Shown here: piece by piece, positions 1 to 7,600 of the stretch | Position numbering within the stretch: the stretch's first letter is position 1 | Layout of the letters: each line of letters opens with the position of its first letter | NCBI GenBank assembly: GCA_049700435.1 | Contig: JBNAVK010000011.1 | Location: 1-32,868, forward strand | DNA: 32,868 nt | Direction: 5' to 3' | From: JAVZLH01 sp049700435 | GTDB taxonomy: Archaea; Thermoproteota; Bathyarchaeia; Bathyarchaeales; Bathycorpusculaceae | Made by a program: the position numbers and the translations under genes | The notes under the pieces: generated by a model | Told to the model about the DNA's origin: nothing | The model's input: only the letters and a program-made list of their open reading frames with translations | Databases searched by the model: none

Positions 1-77
1 AGAATCACTAAAACAATAACGATCTCAAATCCAACAATCACCAATTCTATTAACAACAACTAAGAGTGAACTTTCTC

Positions 78-413
78 TTAGCAGCGACTAAGGAGGTCTG
101 ATCGCGTTAGTCCTTGTTGTGTGGGGTTGCGTAAGCCTTTTACTTTTTCAGCGAACTCTTGGACCTTTTCCAGATATTCGTTTGACTCAATTTCTTCCTC
201 TTTAACTTTAAGCGTGGCTATTGGTTGTTTAGTTAGCTCTTCCATTTGAATGAAAATTTTTCCAGTGCTTATGCCATAAGTAGCGAAAAAGGCTACGTCT
301 TTGATTCCGCGGCAATGTTCGACAAGGTAGGTTCTTACCGGGGAGGATAGTCTACCGGCCCAAACTGGGGAACCTATTATTGCTAGGTCGTATTCTTCAG
401 ATTTCTTGTTCAT
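78..413 (-). pseudogene. Flavodoxin-family protein relic, N-terminus missing
   Basis: The 111 residues match the middle and end of a flavodoxin. They begin almost directly with the strand-turn motif EYDLAIIGSPVWAGRLSSPV, followed by the AFFATYG strand and a C-terminal helix (about residues 84-95). Flavodoxins normally have about 60-70 residues before this point, including the phosphate-binding T-x-T-G-N-T loop near the N-terminus. I see none of that here. The frame upstream of the ATG at 413 stays open only to a TAA at 477-479, and those 21 codons do not look like flavodoxin. I found no missing part in the other minus-strand frames up to about 700. Without the FMN phosphate loop the product should not bind FMN normally, so I call it a decayed gene. 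A short functional derivative is possible but less likely. Confidence 0.6.
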
Positions 414-724
414 AGGCTGAATTAAACATTTAGTTTTGGAAACATAGGTGAAACAGTTAGTAACGGTGTTTTGGGCTTATTTTCAAAGTGAAAACCCTTA
501 GAGTTATGCTTTATCCGGTTATTCCATATCCGTTGGTGATTGGATCTTGAAATAAGGGCAATCGCGGTGGATAGAAAGTGAAAATAACGATGCGCGCGCT
601 TGAAGCACGCCCGAGACTTCAAATTGTGCATTTTTTATTTTTAATGCGCTTTTTGTGAACGTTTGCACAGAATTTTTAACTATATTTTTATATATTTGTA
701 ATCCGTAAAAGTTTCCGCCATAGG
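414..724. other. Gene-free stretch with two hairpins and a T-tract
   Basis: No convincing coding region lies here. The minus-strand open frame at 422-631 has no recognisable protein character. On the plus strand there is a hairpin at 473-497 (GGG, bulge, TTTTCA / loop AAG / TGAAAA, CCC). A second lies at 600-622 (TTGAAG / 11-base loop / CTTCAA) and is followed by a T-rich tract at 631-642. A hairpin followed by T's could end a short plus-strand transcript. A possible A/T-rich promoter element (ATTAAACATTTAG) lies near 421-433. This is compatible with a small RNA but does not establish one. Confidence 0.3.
685..694 (+). promoter_or_regulatory. TATA box for the small gene at 725
   Basis: TTTTTATATA matches the archaeal TATA element. 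About 25 bases downstream falls close to the GTG at 725, so the transcript would have almost no leader. That fits the absence of a clear ribosome binding site. Confidence 0.5.
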
Positions 725-919
725 GTGAAGGCTGGCGCGGTGGACGAGTTGGGTAAAAAACGTTTTGCTTCCAGCGAACCTCGCATAATTGTTGATGAAA
801 AGCATATAATTCGTGCGGAGAAACTGCGCCTGATGGAAGAAAGCAAACTTCATGAAGAAGAGTGGATAAGCGAGCATTACATAAAGGAACGGTTAAAGGC
901 GCTAGGCATAGTAGAATAA
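725..919 (+). CDS. Small charged helical protein, unknown
   Basis: This is a 64-residue protein starting with GTG; an in-frame GTG at 740 is the alternative start. The composition is strongly charged. The second half is predicted helical (EKLRLMEESKLHEEEWISEH) and ends in KERLKALGIVE. There is no cysteine, signal peptide or membrane segment. I do not recognise the family. Support for it being real comes from the TATA box at the right distance, codon use like a real protein, and its position 75 bases before a methyltransferase gene on the same strand. It could be co-transcribed with that gene. Function unknown. Confidence 0.5.
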   Translation: MKAGAVDELGKKRFASSEPRIIVDEKHIIRAEKLRLMEESKLHEEEWISEHYIKERLKALGIVE

Positions 920-993
920 GAACAAATTAGCGCACGTGAACTGAAACAAGCTCCAAATTTCTAACCGAAAATGAAAGAAAACTTAAAGTAGAC

Positions 994-1797
994 TTGCGAA
1001 TTTTATTCAGCAAAAGGCGGGATAAGATCAGTACAAAAATCAGTTTCGAAGAATACATAAAACACTTGGAGCTCGACAAGCTTTTTAAGAAACTTCGAGT
1101 TTCCGACAGCGAACTTCTGGCAAAAGAAATCGAACATTTTACAAGGGAAGAAGCAGAAAGGAGAGACCAGATTGTCATCAACTATTTTGGGGAAAGCGGA
1201 ATAGACAGAATAATTGAAAGAATAACGGAGCTTTTGTTTGCGCCGCCAAAACTCCCTTTAAACGCTAAAATACTTGATTTAGGCGCAGGAACAGGATTTT
1301 TCACGGTCAAAATCGCCGAGAAAGTAAACGCTGAACTTCCAAGAGCTTGCTTTTATGCTATGGATGTAACTCCTGCCATGCTGTTTTCGCTTGTCAAGAA
1401 AAACGCTGATGTAAAGCCTTTTATTGGCGTTGCAGAAAACATTGAAGGCAGCGTAAGAGAGGCGAGGAAACACCTAGAAATTCCACCCAAATTTGACGCG
1501 ATTTTCTCAACTCTAATGTTGCACCACAGCGCCAAACCCGAGAAAGTCTTCGAAAGCCTAAAACAAGTTTTAAAAAGGAAGGGGAAAGCCATAGTTGTTG
1601 ATTTATGCGCGCATTCCTTTGAAGAGTTTAGGAAAGAGATGGGTGATATTCACTTGGGTTTTAAGCCTGAAAACATTTACAGAATGGCGAGAAAAGCTTT
1701 TCCGAACGTTAAAGTTGAGGTTATGCCCGGAATCTGCTGCGAATGTTCCGGACGCTCAGTCCAATTGCTCATTGCTTACATGTGGAATGTTTCATGA
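994..1797 (+). CDS. Class I SAM-dependent methyltransferase
   Basis: A 267-residue protein. Motif I of the Rossmann-fold methyltransferases is at about 93-103 (ILDLGAGTGFF), the acidic strand-2 end is AMDVTP (122-127), and motif IV-like text is FDAIFSTLMLHHS (167-179). The phrase LKQVLKRKGKAIVVDL (189-204) is typical of the UbiE/Methyltransf_11 group. An N-terminal helical region of about 85 residues precedes the domain. The C-terminus carries a cysteine cluster, CCEC at 248-251, which could bind a metal or take part in thiol chemistry; this is inference. The TTG at 994 is the first usable start. The frame is open back to 940, but the only ATG nearby (971) is in another frame and stops at once. 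The substrate cannot be read from the sequence. Confidence 0.8.
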   Translation: MRILFSKRRDKISTKISFEEYIKHLELDKLFKKLRVSDSELLAKEIEHFTREEAERRDQIVINYFGESGIDRIIERITELLFAPPKLPLNAKILDLGAGTGFFTVKIAEKVNAELPRACFYAMDVTPAMLFSLVKKNADVKPFIGVAENIEGSVREARKHLEIPPKFDAIFSTLMLHHSAKPEKVFESLKQVLKRKGKAIVVDLCAHSFEEFRKEMGDIHLGFKPENIYRMARKAFPNVKVEVMPGICCECSGRSVQLLIAYMWNVS

Positions 1798-1942
1798 TAG
1801 CTCATGGTCTTAGATGAGTTGAGGATTGTAGGTTAGAAGCAGAATTCGAGGGTATGGTCACGTTTTTAAATCTCGCTTGAGGTTCTGAAAGCATGTTGCG
1901 CAGTGAAGTTTCAATGTTTAAATCTATTTACATAAACCGTTA

Positions 1943-1972
1943 GGTATATATAACAAACTTTTTCTATATACC
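1943..1972. promoter_or_regulatory. Perfect 8-bp inverted repeat, promoter/operator of gene 2018
   Basis: GGTATATA at 1943-1950 and TATATACC at 1965-1972 form a perfect inverted repeat with a 14-base spacer. The centres are 22 bases apart, about two helical turns. Each arm also looks like a TATA element. The repeat lies 46 bases before the ATG of a small winged-helix protein, a layout that suits autoregulation by a dimer, although no binding is shown. Confidence 0.45.
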
Positions 1973-2017
1973 ATAATTAGATTGCAAATCTAGGCGAAGC
2001 CGAAAAGAGGGGAGTAA

Positions 2018-2347
2018 ATGTTGGCGCCAGAGTTTATAGAGATAATGTTAAAAAGAATTGAAGAAAACGCAAGGCAACGCGTCCAAGAAGAACGTGAAGA
2101 AATTGTCCAACGATCAGAACACCTAAAATCTTACTTGATAAACATCGCAAAAATCGGCAAGTGGAGCCTTCCGCTCGCTATCAGAGGAATGGAGATCCGT
2201 CACCCCGAACATGAAAAAAATTTTGAACTGCTTGAAAGATGTGGTCTTGTTAAAAGCAGAATCAAATACACCGAACACAACATATACCGCGAATATTTCC
2301 TCACTGAAGAAGGAGCCGCGCTAATCCAAAGAGGAAATATGCTTTAG
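2018..2347 (+). CDS. Small winged-helix DNA-binding protein
   Basis: A 109-residue protein. Residues 1-37 form a highly charged helix rich in Arg and Glu. Residues 38-109 look like a winged helix: an LKSYLINIAKIGKW helix, then the recognition-like stretch HEKNFELLERCGLVKSRI, then a beta wing ending in REYFLTEEGAALIQ, which resembles the ends of ArsR/MarR-type archaeal regulators. The ATG follows a good ribosome binding site, GAGGGGAG at 2007-2014. The gene stands alone, with gene-free DNA on both sides and an inverted repeat in its promoter. I infer a transcription regulator that may control itself. Exact family not identified. Confidence 0.65.
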   Translation: MLAPEFIEIMLKRIEENARQRVQEEREEIVQRSEHLKSYLINIAKIGKWSLPLAIRGMEIRHPEHEKNFELLERCGLVKSRIKYTEHNIYREYFLTEEGAALIQRGNML

Positions 2348-2565
2348 CCAACAAAGGACGGCAGCATTTCCAGTATTCCTTTCTCTCTCTTTGATTGGTT
2401 TACGTTTCAACTTGGAAATAGCATATTGTCTAAAGTAACAAGAGCAAGAGTAACATTACAATAAATTTTGAAAATAAACATAATCCTAAAGCGCTCCATA
2501 CATCTAGCAGAAACTTTTCCACCATGTAAAATCACACAAAATCAACGTGTTCATGTAATTTAATA

Positions 2566-2576
2566 ATTTATATATG
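2566..2576 (+). promoter_or_regulatory. TATA box for the 2612-4010 gene pair
   Basis: ATTTATATATG lies about 40 bases before the TTG at 2612. The Shine-Dalgarno-like GAGGGA at 2601-2606 follows it. The rest of 2348-2611 is A/T-rich DNA in which I see no gene. Confidence 0.5.
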
Positions 2577-2611
2577 AATAAATAACAATGAAACTATAGA
2601 GAGGGAAGCTC

Positions 2612-3313
2612 TTGCCCTTTAATGACCCCGCTACAATCACACTGATAATGGTAGGGGTCATTATCGCTTGTATAATAGTTATTTTCGCGATGAGAAGGCA
2701 TGGAAGAAAGGAAAATAAGGTTTCAGAAGAGGAGAGCTTAACGGCAAAGGTTCAAGGTTTACCATTCAAAATCGCCAAGAGCGTCCCCCAAGAAGAAGCG
2801 CAACGCGCAAAAGAAGAGCTTAGAATCTTGGATTTAGAAAGAGAAATTTTAAGCGACGCAATCAGGCGCCTTTACGAAGCGCACGCGGAAGGAAAAATCA
2901 CAGAGGAAGAGCGAGATAGGCTCGCACAAACGTATAAATCTCGGATGATGACAGTTAAAGAAGCCATCTCGAAAGACGAATCCCTTGTCGCCTTGCATGA
3001 ACTTGAAGCCATGCAGGAAGATTTGGTAAAGCTTTTCAGCGAACGCTTCGACGAACTAAGCAGTAAAATCGAGGAGTTGCGGTCAAAAGTTGAAGTGAAA
3101 CCGATAAAAGAGATAACCATACCAATTGCAGATGCAGAAGCACCTCCAACCAAAAAACCAGAAGAAAAACCTTCTGAGGAAAAAGCGAAAAAAAGGCGGA
3201 AGCCTCCGGCTAAACCAAGCCCGAGAACCGAGGCAGAAAAGCGCATAGAAGAGATTAGGGCTGAGGTGGAGAAGGTTTTGGAAAGATTGGGGCAGATGGA
3301 GATTGAAACCTAA
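2612..3313 (+). CDS. Membrane-anchored coiled-coil protein, unknown
   Basis: A 233-residue protein with one membrane helix near the N-terminus (about 8-27, ITLIMVGVIIACIIVIFAM) followed by RRHGRK, which predicts a cytoplasmic body. Residues about 60-160 are long charged helices. Within them YEAHAEGKITEEERDRL (88-104) recalls the short SHOCT-type helical motif. A Lys/Pro/Glu-rich linker follows (165-205), then a last amphipathic helix (206-230). There are no catalytic motifs. The start is TTG with GAGGGA seven bases before it. The 3' end overlaps the rpiA start by 11 bases, so the two are probably translated from one message. A scaffold or membrane-tether role is a guess. Confidence 0.7.
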   Translation: MPFNDPATITLIMVGVIIACIIVIFAMRRHGRKENKVSEEESLTAKVQGLPFKIAKSVPQEEAQRAKEELRILDLEREILSDAIRRLYEAHAEGKITEEERDRLAQTYKSRMMTVKEAISKDESLVALHELEAMQEDLVKLFSERFDELSSKIEELRSKVEVKPIKEITIPIADAEAPPTKKPEEKPSEEKAKKRRKPPAKPSPRTEAEKRIEEIRAEVEKVLERLGQMEIET

Positions 3314-4010
3314 ACAAGAATGGATTGAAAAGGCAAAGAAGAACGCTGCGTTAGAAGCGGTCAAGCATGTTAAAGACGGTTTCGTTGTCGGTTTGGGAAG
3401 TGGAAGCACAGCAGCCCACGCCATAGAAGAATTAGGGAGGCGAGTAAAAAAAGAAGGATTACATATTCTGGGTGTTCCAACTTCCTATCAGTCCCTCGCC
3501 CTCGCCGTCAAATGTGGGATTCCAATAACAACGTTGGAGGAGCATCCGACATTAGACATAACCATAGACGGCGCAGACCAAATAGATAAAAAACTAAACT
3601 TGATAAAGGGCATGGGCGGCGCCTTAGCCAGAGAAAAAGTTGTTGCCTCAGCCTCTAAAAAGCTCGTTATAGTTGCAGACGAAACTAAAAAAGTTGAAGT
3701 TTTGGGCGAGAATGACCATCCGGTGCCGATAGAAGTTTTGCCCTTTGCAGTCCCGCTTGTCATGCACAAAATAAGTGAAATTGGCGGAAAACCTCTGTTA
3801 AGAGAAGGAAAAGGAAAGGTGGGTCCCATCATAACCGATAATGCAAATATATTAATAGACGCATTTTTCGGGCTAATACACAAACCCACAGAACTTGAAC
3901 AAAAATTGCAAACAATTCCCGGAATAGTTGAAACTGGTCTTTTCCTCAATGTGGCAGACACTGTGTATCTTGGGAAACGTGATGGCGTCGAGAAGTTAAC
4001 AGGAAAATAG
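3303..4010 (+). CDS. rpiA: Ribose-5-phosphate isomerase A
   Basis: Interconverts ribose 5-phosphate and ribulose 5-phosphate in the cytoplasm, feeding PRPP and hence purine synthesis. At 235 residues it is the usual length. Motifs run in order: GLGSGSTAAHAIEELG (30-45), the phosphate-binding PTSYQSLALA (59-68), the catalytic TIDGAD (87-92; Asp89 and Asp92), KGMGGALAREK (102-112; Lys102 and catalytic Glu111), and the C-terminal LNVADTVYLG (215-224). The only usable start is TTG 3303, which overlaps the upstream gene by 11 bases and indicates translational coupling. Its partner there is an unknown membrane protein. Family assignment is firm. Confidence 0.95.
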   Translation: MKPKQEWIEKAKKNAALEAVKHVKDGFVVGLGSGSTAAHAIEELGRRVKKEGLHILGVPTSYQSLALAVKCGIPITTLEEHPTLDITIDGADQIDKKLNLIKGMGGALAREKVVASASKKLVIVADETKKVEVLGENDHPVPIEVLPFAVPLVMHKISEIGGKPLLREGKGKVGPIITDNANILIDAFFGLIHKPTELEQKLQTIPGIVETGLFLNVADTVYLGKRDGVEKLTGK

Positions 4011-4054
4011 ATAAAATTTTAAGCGTTGATTTGCAATTTTAAAACGCTGGTGAT

Positions 4055-5830
4055 ATGACGGTTCCAAGTTTTATAAAGGAAAGGTTCTGGCTTGAAAAAA
4101 GCTGGATAGAAGGGGTTCCAGCTGACGTTGAAATTCCAGATAAGCCTTTGCATAAGATAGTAGATGAAGCATGCCTAAAGTATTCGGGTAGAGCAGCGAT
4201 GGTCTTCTATGGCGTGGAAATAAAGTATGAGCAACTCAAATGGTATATAGATTGTTTTGCAACCTCTCTCGCAAATATGGGGGTTGGAAAAGGCGATGTT
4301 GTCGCAATATATTCTCCGAACTGTCCTCAATTTGTCATAGCATATTATGGAGCGATGATGGCTGGCGCCACAGTCACAGCCTTATCACCCCTCTTCGCCT
4401 CAAGAGAAGTTCAATATCAATTGAACGACAGCGGAAGCAAATATCTCGTAACCGTGGAACAACTATATCCAAATTTCGCTGCGGTGAGAGAAAAAACTGG
4501 CGTTGAAGAAGTTATAGTGGCAAACATAGCGGGCGGAGAGGCTAGGGTTGAGGGCAAATTCACGGATTTCAATGAACTGTTAAATGTGGAACCCGAACCT
4601 CCCTCAATTAACTGGGACATCAAGGAAGACATAGCTGTTTTACAATATACTGGCGGAACAACAGGATTACCAAAAGCTGCGATGCTCACACATTATAATA
4701 TTGTCTCAAACATATACCAGCACATACCATTCACCGAAGTCATCAGAAAATGGGTCAAATCTCACAGAGTTCTAAGGGAGGAAGGGAACTGCGTTGTGCT
4801 GGACTTCGACGGAAAAGAATATAAAACATTCAAAGACTACTATGAGAAAAACTACAGTGCAAGGATAACAGTTCTCCCATGGTATCATATTTACGGACAA
4901 ACCGTCGACCTGAGTATCGGATTAGTCACAGGCGATCTCCTCGTTGTCTTTGCAAAGTTCGAACCCGAAAAGATACTTGAAGCAATCGAGAAGTATAAAA
5001 TATCGGTATTCATGGGCGCTCCAGCAATCTTCATTTACTATGTGAACAACCCCGAACTCATGAAAAAATATGACCTTTCTTCGCTTTTTTATGTTAATAA
5101 CGGTGCTGGTCCAGTTTCGCCGGAAATTGTCGAGAAATGGGAGGAATCGACGAAAAACTCTGGAAGAGGAATCCTGGTGGAAGGGTATGGCTTGAGTGAA
5201 ACTTCGCCGACAACACACACAACTTTTGGGCCTCCCTTCAGAAAAAGGAAGATGGGGTCCGTGGGAACACCGATTCCGAACACTTATGCTGCAGTAATCA
5301 ACCCTGAAACAATGGAGTTCTTGCCTATAGGTGAGGAAGGAGAAATCGTGATAAGTGGACCGCAAGTGATGAAGGGGTACTGGAACAGACCAGAGGAGAC
5401 GGAGAAAGTTTTCTTCTACGCAGATGGAATGAGGTGGTTCCGAACTGGAGACATCGGCAAGATGGACGAGGATGGATACTTCTACATTGTTGACAGGCTA
5501 AAGGACATGATAAAGTACAAAGGGCACAGCGTTTATCCACGGGAAATAGAGGACGTAATGTATGAGCACCCAGCCATACAGGAAGTTTGCGTTGTCGGAA
5601 TACCAGATCCAACCGCTGGAGAAACAATAAAAGCATTTGTTGCACTAAAGCCAAACTTTAGAGGGAAAATCACAGAGCAAGAGTTAATAGAATGGTGTAA
5701 ACAGAGAATGGCGGCATACAAATACCCGCGAATCATCGAGTTCCGCGAGGAACTGCCGAAAAACATTGCTGGAAAATATCTGCGGAGGGTGCTTAGGGAA
5801 GAGGAAAAGAAGAAAACCTCTAAAAAGTAG
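4055..5830 (+). CDS. AMP-forming acyl-CoA synthetase (fatty-acid-CoA ligase family)
   Basis: A 591-residue member of the ANL adenylate-forming family. It should activate a carboxylic acid with ATP to an acyl-AMP and then load CoA. Visible motifs are the P-loop YTGGTTGLPKAA (198-209), the A4-type PWYHIYG (275-281), A5 GYGLSETSP (377-385), the A7 aspartate in FRTGDIG (462-468), the hinge region DRLKDMIKYKG (480-490), and the C-terminal catalytic Lys574 in AGKYLRR. Between the P-loop and A4 motifs, residues about 225-268 are longer than usual and contain an unfamiliar charged segment. The start ATG has GGTGAT just upstream. The gene is 44 bases after rpiA on the same strand. The acyl substrate, medium to long chain or aromatic, cannot be told. 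Confidence 0.9.
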   Translation: MTVPSFIKERFWLEKSWIEGVPADVEIPDKPLHKIVDEACLKYSGRAAMVFYGVEIKYEQLKWYIDCFATSLANMGVGKGDVVAIYSPNCPQFVIAYYGAMMAGATVTALSPLFASREVQYQLNDSGSKYLVTVEQLYPNFAAVREKTGVEEVIVANIAGGEARVEGKFTDFNELLNVEPEPPSINWDIKEDIAVLQYTGGTTGLPKAAMLTHYNIVSNIYQHIPFTEVIRKWVKSHRVLREEGNCVVLDFDGKEYKTFKDYYEKNYSARITVLPWYHIYGQTVDLSIGLVTGDLLVVFAKFEPEKILEAIEKYKISVFMGAPAIFIYYVNNPELMKKYDLSSLFYVNNGAGPVSPEIVEKWEESTKNSGRGILVEGYGLSETSPTTHTTFGPPFRKRKMGSVGTPIPNTYAAVINPETMEFLPIGEEGEIVISGPQVMKGYWNRPEETEKVFFYADGMRWFRTGDIGKMDEDGYFYIVDRLKDMIKYKGHSVYPREIEDVMYEHPAIQEVCVVGIPDPTAGETIKAFVALKPNFRGKITEQELIEWCKQRMAAYKYPRIIEFREELPKNIAGKYLRRVLREEEKKKTSKK

Positions 5831-5899
5831 TTTTATTCTGCGTGAGCGATAGATGTGCTTTAACCAGTATTTGGAATGTGGGCTTTGTCCTTTTGATTT

Positions 5900-7300
5900 T
5901 TAGGTGGAGGCTTTATCGGGCTTTAATTTTTGAAATTCGAGAATTGTGAGGGTTAAGCCTAATGCTAGGGCTAGGATTCCTGCGAGGGGGTATGCTAGCC
6001 ACAGTCCGTTTAGGCCAAGCGTGTAGGGTAGTGTGAGGAGGCAGGGTATTAGGAATATGATTTGGCGGGCTGAGGTTACGATGAGGGCTGAGGTTGCCTT
6101 GCCTATTCCTTGGAAGAAGGCGCTTATTATTACTTCTGACATCGTTAGAAAAGCTATGGCGAAAATTTGCAGTGCAGACGCACCTACGGTTAGGAATTCT
6201 GGATCTGTGGTGAATAGCAACAATGTTTGTGTTGGGAAAAGCATGACCATCGCATACCATAATGTTCCCCATGCAAAGCCTACTGATATAGCTTTAACCA
6301 CAATTTCGCGGACGCGTTCTTTCTTTTGCGCTCCATAGTTGTATCCTACAAGCGGCACAACAGCTTGGCTTAAGCCTATGCAGAACGCGAAATTTAGCCT
6401 GTTGATTCTGAAGAGAACGCCGAGAACAGCCAATGGAACGGTTCCAAAAGAGGATGCCGCTATGCAGGCTAGTATTTGGGATATGGAAACTGCAACCATC
6501 CTTAAAGTGCTGGATGCCCCAATACTGTAGATGCCAGCAACTGTTCTATAATTGGGTTTAAAATAGGCAGGCTTAAACTTGTATATAGTTTTAAACGCTA
6601 AATAAGGTGTTAAAAAAGCCGATCCTATGGCGCGTCCTATAAGCGTTCCAAGAGCTGCCCCGGCGATTCCCAAAGCTGGAAAGGGTCCAACTCCGAAAAC
6701 TAGGATTGGGCTCCAGATGAGGTCGGCTATGTTTGCCAAAATCAACCCTGCACTTGCAACGGCTGGGCTTCCCTGCGCCCTGATAAGTTCTGCAGCAATG
6801 ACCAGAAAGAAGTCGATGGGCATAGAACATGTTTCAACGAACATGTAACTGTAAGCGTAGGGAAAAACGGCTTCTGTTGCACCGAAAAGCCTGAGCAGAA
6901 AGCCCAAACTTGCTAGGCAGATGAGTGATGCTAATACGCTCACAACAAAAAAGAGGGTTATGCTGTTGCATACAGCCTCATTGGCTTCATCTCTCCTTCT
7001 AGCTCCAAGACGCCTAGCAACAAGAGAAGCGCTTCCAACAGCTATCCCAGCACCGATAGCTCTGTATATCGCCATCAATGGTCCAGCAACTGTCAAAGCG
7101 GCAAGCGCTTCAGCGCCGATGCGTCCGCACCAGACGGCGTCAAACAACTCATAAAGTGCTTCTCCCTCGCTGGCAATAATAGCAGGCGCCGAGAAACGCA
7201 ACAAAAGCCTGGAAACCCTTTCCAGTCCCATAGCCTCGGCTCTCTGATAATCCAAAGCCTTGCCCGCATAGCCCACCAAATACTCCACCAACAACTGCAA
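5900..7300 (-). CDS. MATE-family multidrug/Na+ antiporter
   Basis: An integral membrane exporter of the MATE (NorM/DinF) family, expected to swap Na+ or H+ for organic cations or metabolites. Two homologous halves of about six helices each are visible. The first begins LLLRFSAPAIIASEGEALYE, followed by DAVWCGRIGAEALAALTVAG, a family-typical stretch. The second has GLSQAVVPLVGYNYGAQKKE, matching the conserved loop found in MATE proteins. The start is uncertain: the outermost is TTG at 7300, with TTG 7255 and ATG 7231 downstream in frame. Homologues usually have only about 10-20 residues before the first helix, so 7255 or 7231 is likely. The gene is convergent with the acyl-CoA synthetase gene, with a 69-base gap. 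The substrate is unknown. Confidence 0.88.
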   Translation of the reverse strand: MQLLVEYLVGYAGKALDYQRAEAMGLERVSRLLLRFSAPAIIASEGEALYELFDAVWCGRIGAEALAALTVAGPLMAIYRAIGAGIAVGSASLVARRLGARRRDEANEAVCNSITLFFVVSVLASLICLASLGFLLRLFGATEAVFPYAYSYMFVETCSMPIDFFLVIAAELIRAQGSPAVASAGLILANIADLIWSPILVFGVGPFPALGIAGAALGTLIGRAIGSAFLTPYLAFKTIYKFKPAYFKPNYRTVAGIYSIGASSTLRMVAVSISQILACIAASSFGTVPLAVLGVLFRINRLNFAFCIGLSQAVVPLVGYNYGAQKKERVREIVVKAISVGFAWGTLWYAMVMLFPTQTLLLFTTDPEFLTVGASALQIFAIAFLTMSEVIISAFFQGIGKATSALIVTSARQIIFLIPCLLTLPYTLGLNGLWLAYPLAGILALALGLTLTILEFQKLKPDKAST

Positions 7301-7532
7301 GCCATGTTTCGGAAAGAGAACAGATTCAACAGCTTTGCATTAAAACTTTTGCCATTAACCTTCATCCAATAAAGAAACTAAAAATCACCCAGATCAACAG
7401 CACCTTGATCAAACGCTCTAAAGGGATGACTTAATGTTTTTTAGGAAGCACAGATGAAAAGTGTATCGGGGTGGTCAAAAAAGTAGCCGGGGTAGCCTAG
7501 CCTGGAATGGGCGCCAGACTCATAATCTGGAG

Positions 7533-7570
7533 AACACGAACGGGGCTTAAGAGCGCCCAGCTGTCCAGAG
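7533..7570 (+). other. tRNA intron 1 (38 nt) in the variable loop
   Basis: A bulge-helix-bulge is visible: central helix CTGG (7527-7530) with CCAG (7565-7568), bulges AGA (7531-7533) and AGG (7569-7571), and inner helix ACA (7534-7536) with TGT (7562-7564). Cutting after the second base of each bulge leaves AG+GTC, the expected variable loop AGGTC. The outer helix is weak, so this is a relaxed form of the motif. The position corresponds to about 45/46, not the usual 37/38. Confidence 0.8.
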
Positions 7571-7584
7571 GTCGCGGGCTCGAA

Positions 7585-7600
7585 ACTCCAGGAGCGAGAT
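7585..7600 (+). other. tRNA intron 2 (16 nt) in the T loop
   Basis: This is a complete bulge-helix-bulge. The outer helix is GCGGG/CCCGC (the T stem itself), and the central helix is CTCG (7579-7582) with CGAG (7595-7598). The bulges are AAA (7583-7585) and ATT (7599-7601). The inner helix is CTC (7586-7588) with GAG (7592-7594), closed by the three-base loop CAG. Cutting after the second bulge base on each side joins CTCGAA to T, giving the seven-base loop CTCGAAT (about position 59/60). Confidence 0.88.

Noticed and set aside
422..631. Minus-strand open frame of 69 codons
   Set aside because: No family character, no ribosome binding site, and it covers two hairpins.
7093..7365. Second minus-strand frame at the MATE start, possibly a frameshifted N-terminus
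   Set aside because: It reads as an out-of-frame copy of the MATE N-terminus (Trp- and Cys-rich), while the main frame is complete.
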